A stretch of DNA of 23,009 nt. Origin: CAZEIW01 sp964512305 (lineage in GTDB: Bacteria > Pseudomonadota > Gammaproteobacteria > Burkholderiales > Burkholderiaceae_F). Positions within the stretch are counted from its first letter, which is position 1. Every line of letters begins with the position of its first letter. Below are positions 22,032 through 23,009 of the stretch, piece by piece. The notes beneath the pieces were generated by a model, which had not been told where the DNA came from, ran no database searches, and saw only the letters and a list, made by a program, of their open reading frames with translations. Position numbers and translations under genes: made by a program. The DNA lies in assembly GCA_964512305.1 (NCBI GenBank), contig CAZEIW010000176.1, positions 1 through 23,009 on the forward strand. The letters run 5' to 3'.

Positions 22032-22391
22032 ATGATCGAAATCAGACCCTGGATCGCGGGTGCTGCCGCGGGCGCGATGCTCACCGCGGCGCCCGCGCAA
22101 GCGCCGGGCGGAACGGCCGCGGCGGCGCCGCCGCCCGAGCCGTCGGTGCAGTCGACCGCCGCGATGTGCGTCGGCTGCCACGCGATTCCGGACTACCAGA
22201 CCTCTTTCCCGCGCGTTTACCGGGTGCCGAAGATCGGCGGCCAGTCGGCGGCCTACCTGGCGTCCGCGCTTCAAGCGTACCGCCGCGGTGATCGGGACCA
22301 CCCGACGATGAAAGCGATCGCCGGCAGCCTGACGGACGAGCAGATCACCGCCGTGGCCGATTATTTTTCCCGCCAGGGAGCCGGGCCGTGA
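22032..22391 (+). CDS. Secreted class I cytochrome c (first of pair)
   Basis: 119-aa mono-haem cytochrome c. The N-terminal WIAGAAAGAMLTAAPAQA (7-24) is a Sec signal with likely cleavage after AQA. An alanine/proline-rich spacer follows, then the haem site CVGCH (46-50). Met93 in HPTMKAIAGSLTDEQI is the likely sixth ligand, and the closing helix is ITAVADYFSRQ. It should sit in the periplasm and carry electrons. ATG 22032 is chosen because GGAGGG at 22023-22028 precedes it and the signal peptide begins there; an upstream in-frame ATG at 21900 adds a non-signal leader. The end overlaps the next cytochrome gene by GTGA, so the two are co-translated. The redox partner is not shown in the window. 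Confidence 0.88.
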   Translation: MIEIRPWIAGAAAGAMLTAAPAQAPGGTAAAAPPPEPSVQSTAAMCVGCHAIPDYQTSFPRVYRVPKIGGQSAAYLASALQAYRRGDRDHPTMKAIAGSLTDEQITAVADYFSRQGAGP

Positions 22392-22771
22392 GACGCGCCG
22401 GGCCGCGGGCGATGCGATGGCTGCCGGCGGCGCTGTCCGCGGCCGGTTTCGTGTTGGCGTCCGCTTCCGCGTCCGCAGCGGACCTCGAGGCCGGGCGCAA
22501 GCTTGCCAACGCCCAGTGCTCGGTCTGCCACGGCAAAGACTTCAAGACACCGCTCGACCCGAGCTACCCGCGCCTGGCCGGCCAGTACGACGATTACCTG
22601 GCGAAGGCGCTGAACGACTACAAGACGGGCGGCCGCAAGAACCCGGTGATGGGCGGGATGGCCAAGGGCCTGTCGCGCGACGACATCGATAACGTTGCCG
22701 CGTATCTGTCGACGCTGCCGGGACCGCTCTCGCAGCCGAAGCTGCCGGAGCTGCACGAGGCGGCGCGGTAA
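22388..22771 (+). CDS. Secreted class I cytochrome c (second of pair)
   Basis: 127-aa mono-haem cytochrome c. The signal peptide runs through MRWLPAALSAAGFVLASASA (from residue 9) with likely cleavage after ASA (28-30), before ADLEAGRKLA. The haem motif CSVCHG is at 44-49; YPRLAGQYDDYLAKALNDYK (60-79) is typical of small class I domains; Met88 or Met91 in NPVMGGMAKG is the candidate axial ligand, and DDIDNVAAYLSTL closes the fold. GTG 22388 overlaps the first gene's stop (GTGA); an internal ATG at 22412 is the alternative start. Fused in one chain the two domains would resemble a cytochrome c4; here they are separate polypeptides. The residues after 111 form a charged tail. Confidence 0.88.
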   Translation: MRRAGPRAMRWLPAALSAAGFVLASASASAADLEAGRKLANAQCSVCHGKDFKTPLDPSYPRLAGQYDDYLAKALNDYKTGGRKNPVMGGMAKGLSRDDIDNVAAYLSTLPGPLSQPKLPELHEAAR

Positions 22772-22839
22772 AGGCGCAAGAGACGTGCGGCGCGGGCCGT
22801 CGCCGGGTAACCGGCGGTTGTGCCGGCGCGCCGACGTGG

Positions 22840-22862
22840 ATGGCCGGGACAAGCCCGGCCAT
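22840..22862. repeat. REP-like hairpin ATGGCCGGG-ACAAG-CCCGGCCAT
   Basis: ATGGCCGGG (22840-22848), loop ACAAG, CCCGGCCAT (22854-22862): perfect 9-base arms. With flanking ACGTGG and GACGTG this matches from memory a repeat found in many copies in proteobacterial genomes. Such copies give rise to false proteins beginning MAGLVPAIHV, and the minus strand reads exactly that here. It lies 68 bases after the second cytochrome stop and could terminate that operon. Confidence 0.7.
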
Positions 22863-22973
22863 GACGTGAACAAACGGGAGACCAATAGCAGGCGTCGTCC
22901 CCGGCGATGAGTTACCTCGATTGCCTGGCGCGGCGTGCCGGAGGTTAGCTCGGCGGTCGCGACGCGAAGTGCC

Positions 22974-23009
22974 GGGGCGGCGGCGGGGGGGGGCGGGGGC
23001 ACGCCGCGC
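22974..23009. other. G-rich low-complexity end of the window
   Basis: A G-rich tract with nine consecutive G at 22985-22993 followed by GGGGG at 22995-22999. No gene is supported from 22772 to the end; besides the REP-like hairpin I see nothing else there. The tract could be a real low-complexity spacer or a sequencing or assembly edge. Confidence 0.4.

Noticed and set aside
22542..22862. Minus-strand frame beginning MAGLVPAIHVG
   Set aside because: This start is produced by the REP-like hairpin, a well-known source of false gene calls, and the rest is antisense to a cytochrome gene.
1..23009. tRNA, rRNA, CRISPR arrays, insertion sequences, prophage or integrase genes
   Set aside because: I read both strands for cloverleaf-like arms, regularly spaced repeats, transposase motifs and terminal inverted repeats and found none that hold up; the only regular repeat is the short 14-bp array at 6691.

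Overview
The window is GC-rich (most of it about 70% by eye), densely coding bacterial DNA with short gaps, ATGA/GTGA overlaps and many GTG starts. The gene families point to a proteobacterium, most likely a betaproteobacterium. The clues are two large DUF1631 proteins next to a GspE/PulE-type ATPase, a MoxR ATPase with a VWA protein, small tandem class I cytochromes c, and dispersed GC-rich hairpin repeats typical of proteobacterial chromosomes. That placement is inference: no rRNA or tRNA gene is present. I see no transposase, integrase, phage gene or CRISPR array, so this looks like ordinary chromosome.

Layout. (1) 1-2230: a PadR regulator overlapping a HAAS-type membrane protein (+), converging on a PepE-like peptidase/DUF1801 pair (-). 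This part is visibly lower in GC than the rest. (2) 2457-3436: two overlapping GFA/CENP-V zinc-fold genes (+), ending at a perfect hairpin repeat. (3) 3522-6533: a minus-strand operon of aminotransferase, EamA exporter and PhzF-like enzyme, divergent from a MocR/GntR-type regulator (6728-8164). The divergent spacer holds a palindromic -10-like element and an unusual 14-bp-period repeat at the regulator's start codon. (4) 8204-10675: htpG and a hypoxanthine/uracil DNA glycosylase-family gene. (5) 10757-18330: DUF1631 protein A, a spermidine-synthase-like protein, DUF1631 protein B and a GspE/PulE ATPase, all on the plus strand. A good sigma-70-like promoter precedes protein B. (6) 18347-21820: a DUF2231 membrane protein, then the MoxR ATPase, GNAT and VWA operon (-). 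(7) 22032-22771: two overlapping secreted cytochromes c (+). (8) 22772-23009: non-coding, with a REP-like hairpin and a G-rich end.

Most likely to be under-described is the block 10757-18330. It holds two diverged copies of a large protein of unknown function, a SpeE-like fold between them, and an orphan secretion/pilus-type ATPase with no pseudopilin, secretin or inner-membrane platform gene in the window. Second is the regulator start at 6691-6732, where the 14-bp period produces three chained five-codon mini-ORFs. Third is the MoxR-GNAT-VWA operon, where an acetyltransferase sits inside a normally two-gene chaperone module.
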